DNA from: Desulfobacteraceae bacterium
Lineage (GTDB): Bacteria > Desulfobacterota > Desulfobacteria > Desulfobacterales > UBA5616
Assembly: GCA_030620375.1 (NCBI GenBank)
Contig: JAUXEW010000009.1
Coordinates: 1 to 24,044 of the forward strand
Direction of reading: 5' to 3'
DNA length: 24,044 nt
The notes under the pieces are model-generated. The model had not been told where the DNA came from and ran no database searches. It saw only the letters and a list, made by a program, of their open reading frames with translations. The number at the start of each line of letters is the position of its first letter. Positions within the stretch are counted from its first letter, which is position 1. Of the stretch, positions 22,590 through 24,044 are shown one piece after another. Both the position numbers and the translations under genes were made by a program.

Positions 22590-22627
22590 TAGTGTCCATC
22601 CATAAACGGCATCTTTTGGGCCCGGGC
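22590..22627 (+). repeat. Solo left end of the MITE-like element
   Basis: TAGTGTCCATCCATAAACGG and the following CATCTTTTGG match the left end at 13914 with one mismatch over the first ~31 bp, then diverge into a GGCCCGGGCC palindrome. No right end is found nearby. It starts 1 bp after the stop codon of the ThDP gene. Confidence 0.7.
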
Positions 22628-22705
22628 CGGAACTAATCGTTCTGTTGTAAAAAAATATGCATATGTAAACTCGTCATAACCCCTATCGGTTTTTTTCAAG
22701 CCACA

Positions 22706-22912
22706 TCATTCGGATTTGGAGGGTCTCAGGTTGACGGCTTGCTTGCCTTTTGAAGTTTCCTTTACTTCAAAGGTTACAAGGTCATCCTTTTGCAGGCCGA
22801 AGTGTCCGAATTCCTTGATGCCCGAACGATGAATAAAAAGGTCCCCGTATTCTTCAGTGGTAATAAACCCATAGCCTTTTTTCTCTTTGTACCATTTGAT
22901 ACGACCTTCCAT
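22706..22912 (-). CDS. Cold-shock-domain protein (CspA family)
   Basis: 68 residues from ATG 22912, with GGAGA about 9 nt upstream; the longer frame opens only with TTG. The five-stranded OB fold is recognisable from GRIKWYKEKKGYGFI. RNP1 is KGYGFIT (12-18) and RNP2 is LFIH (25-28), with HRSGIKEFG next. It binds single-stranded nucleic acid, mostly mRNA, and melts secondary structure. The common FxxxxxFGFI pattern is slightly changed (Tyr14 and Tyr8 in the aromatic positions). It lies downstream of the methyltransferase on the same strand with a 70-bp gap, outside the catabolic island. Stress or constitutive expression cannot be separated from sequence. Confidence 0.93.
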   Translation of the reverse strand: MEGRIKWYKEKKGYGFITTEEYGDLFIHRSGIKEFGHFGLQKDDLVTFEVKETSKGKQAVNLRPSKSE

Positions 22913-22982
22913 CAAGTGTATCTCCTTATTTTCAAACAGATTTAAAGATGCCCCTGCAGCAAGCTACTGAAGGCATTTCCTT

Positions 22983-23561
22983 TTACCTTGTTTTTTCAAG
23001 AACATATCCAAGCCAAATGTCTCCGCTTCCAGTCTTGGAGACCGACCTGGAAACGTCATAAACCTTGAAACCGAGGGTGTCAAATAGTGCTCTGGCCGCC
23101 TCGTCCTGCCACAGGTAAAAGGTTCTGCCGTCTGGGTTCATTCGAGATCCTTTTCCTTCCTTTACAGTCAATAGCACATTACCATGTTTTGATATCGCTG
23201 AGGTTATATTCTCAAAAACCTTCGAGAATCTTTCGTGTGGTATATGAATCAGAGCACCAACAAGCATGATAGCATCTGCCAGAATTACAGAGAAGTCGGT
23301 TGTCTCAAAATCTCCCTCCATGACCTCACACCCTGCGTTCTCCCTTGCAAGCTCGGCAAGCCCTGGAGAGCGCTCAAAACCAATCACATCAAACCCCCGC
23401 CTTTTCATCCAGAGCAGGTCACGGCCGCTGCCACAACCCACATCCAGGACAAATGATTCTGTCGGGATCCGCTTGGCCAGCGGTTCTAAAAACGATGACG
23501 GATCAATAGAAAACGTCTTTTTATGATATGCCTCGTAATTTTCCTGATAAAATTCGGTCAT
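22983..23561 (-). CDS. Class I SAM-dependent methyltransferase
   Basis: Start set at ATG 23561 (192 aa), preceded by AGGA at about 11 nt; the longer frame uses a TTG at 23588. Motif I is FVLDVGCGSGRD (37-48), binding SAM, and the acidic residue Glu63 ends the second strand (VIGFE). ALIHIPHE is the usual motif IV region, and DGRTFYLW with the final GYVLEKTR matches the small soluble Methyltransf_25/11 group. Substrate unknown; I see no link to the catabolic island. Probably co-transcribed with the cold-shock gene. Confidence 0.88.
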   Translation of the reverse strand: MTEFYQENYEAYHKKTFSIDPSSFLEPLAKRIPTESFVLDVGCGSGRDLLWMKRRGFDVIGFERSPGLAELARENAGCEVMEGDFETTDFSVILADAIMLVGALIHIPHERFSKVFENITSAISKHGNVLLTVKEGKGSRMNPDGRTFYLWQDEAARALFDTLGFKVYDVSRSVSKTGSGDIWLGYVLEKTR

Positions 23562-23637
23562 TTTTATTATATCCTGACTTACAAGCAATAGGGGTTACGT
23601 GAATTTTTTTCCGGCTATCGATTTTAGTCACTAATCA

Positions 23638-23681
23638 ACATAAGAACCCCTCCTCTCAATCTGAGAAATGGGGTTTTATGT
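23638..23681. terminator. Stem-loop, possibly a terminator
   Basis: ACATAAGAACCCC (23638-23650) pairs with GGGGTTTTATGT (23670-23681) with a single bulged G and a 19-nt loop. The right arm contains TTTT. It lies between the tRNA and the methyltransferase and could end the tRNA transcript or insulate the next gene; a true T-run is lacking. Confidence 0.4.
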
Positions 23682-23761
23682 AATCATTCCACATTCTCTC
23701 CTTTGTTAAGGTTAAACAAATGAAGCCGAATGACAATGATTGGATCTACTAGATTGTGATA

Positions 23762-23781
23762 CCCCGCTGCTTGCAGCGGGG
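23762..23781. repeat. Compact GC-rich hairpin downstream of tRNA-Val
   Basis: CCCCGCTGC (23762-23770) and GCAGCGGGG (23773-23781) form a perfect 9-bp stem with a TT loop. It begins 13 bp beyond the tRNA 3' end. With no T-run it may be a processing or termination hairpin, or a dispersed palindromic repeat of the REP type. Confidence 0.6.
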
Positions 23782-23794
23782 AGCTTCATTGAGA

Positions 23795-23869
23795 TGGTAG
23801 GCACGATTGGATTTGAACCAACGACTTCTACCGTGTCAGGGTAGCGCTCTCCCCCTGAGCTACGTGCCT
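23795..23869 (-). tRNA. tRNA-Val(GAC)
   Basis: The complement folds as a full cloverleaf: acceptor AGGCACG/CGTGCCT (7 bp), D stem GCTC/GAGC, anticodon stem CTACC/GGTAG with loop CTGACAC (anticodon GAC, reading GUC and GUU), T stem GTTGG/CCAAT with loop TTCAAAT. The discriminator is A and the CCA end is encoded in the DNA (23795-23797). Length 75 nt, no intron. TATATT about 8 bp upstream of the 5' end could be its -10 box. Confidence 0.95.
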
Positions 23870-23913
23870 GTTGGTAATATAAGGGTCGTTAACACCTCTT
23901 TATTCTGCTGTCA

Positions 23914-23937
23914 AGAGAAACGAACAGAGAAACGAAC
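23914..23937 (+). repeat. Perfect 12-bp tandem duplication
   Basis: AGAGAAACGAAC occurs twice in a row (23914-23925 and 23926-23937) in the upstream flank of the tRNA. It has no evident function. The rest of the 175-bp right edge contains only the CTTGTAAA-type repeat. Confidence 0.8.
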
Positions 23938-23956
23938 CCGGTTTAATGATTGGCAA

Positions 23957-24003
23957 TCTTGTAAAAAGCCAAGATCTGATAGCAAAGTAAAAAACTTCAA
24001 GCG
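23957..24003 (+). repeat. Degenerate CTTGTAAA...ACTTCAAG repeat, copy 2
   Basis: Partner of 10514-10560 with the same block order (CTTGTAAA, AAGATCTGA, GTAAAA, ACTTCAAG). Its first 15 bp, CTTGTAAAAAGCCAA, are identical to 16646-16660. Confidence 0.45.
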
Positions 24004-24044
24004 TAATGGCGATATCCGACCTTAGATTCGTTCGTTAATTAGCG

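Noticed and set aside
23762..23781. Rho-independent terminator for tRNA-Val
   Set aside because: The stem is strong but no T-tract follows on either strand, so it was recorded as a hairpin repeat only.
1..24044. CRISPR arrays, rRNA genes, intact insertion sequences
   Set aside because: No regularly spaced direct repeats, no rRNA sequence and no transposase frame found on either strand.

Overview
The window looks like chromosome of an anaerobic, probably sulfate-reducing member of the Desulfobacterota (former Deltaproteobacteria). The basis is a strict-anaerobe gene set: an O2-labile glycyl radical enzyme, two Fe-S flavoenzymes of the 2,4-dienoyl-CoA reductase type and paired ferredoxin-like DUF2148 proteins. 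Clean AAGGAGG-type ribosome sites and a load of small dispersed repeats fit as well. The taxonomic call is an inference from gene content, not from a marker gene.

Layout. 1-983 (minus): 5' part of a membrane GAF-domain sensor running off the left edge. 984-1645: no intact gene, but a ~284 bp inverted-repeat-bounded element carries a truncated S23/IVS-type four-helix-bundle ORF. 1646-6362 (minus): small protein, GNAT acetyltransferase, a large DUF362 protein with an EF-hand, and an SCP-x-type thiolase, probably one transcript read from 6362 leftwards. 6363-6734: divergent control region with a perfect 19-bp inverted repeat. 6735-11967 (plus): divergent Fe-S flavoprotein reductase, two overlapping DUF2148 genes, PaaK-like adenylate-forming ligase. 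11968-12333: AT-rich control region with a promoter and a 16-bp inverted repeat. 12334-22588 (plus): TetR regulator, metal-dependent amidohydrolase, glycyl radical enzyme, second Fe-S flavoprotein reductase, two SDR dehydrogenases, ThDP-dependent lyase/decarboxylase. A 171-bp MITE-like element sits between the amidohydrolase and the glycyl radical enzyme. 22589-24044 (minus): ordinary housekeeping genes (cold-shock protein, SAM methyltransferase, tRNA-Val).

Together, 5139-22588 reads as an anaerobic catabolic island for an organic acid or a cyclic/aromatic compound. The proposed order is an inference: PaaK-like activation to a CoA thioester, radical C-C or C-X chemistry by the glycyl radical enzyme, reduction of C=C or ring bonds by the two flavoproteins (perhaps fed by the DUF2148 proteins), alcohol oxidation by the SDRs, C-C cleavage by the ThDP enzyme, ring opening or decarboxylation by the amidohydrolase, and thiolysis by the thiolase. 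I do not recognise the whole combination as any described pathway. The glycyl radical enzyme has Cys-Met-Arg where eliminases and arylacetate decarboxylases have Cys-x-Glu, and no activating enzyme lies in the window. This is the best candidate here for an undescribed system.
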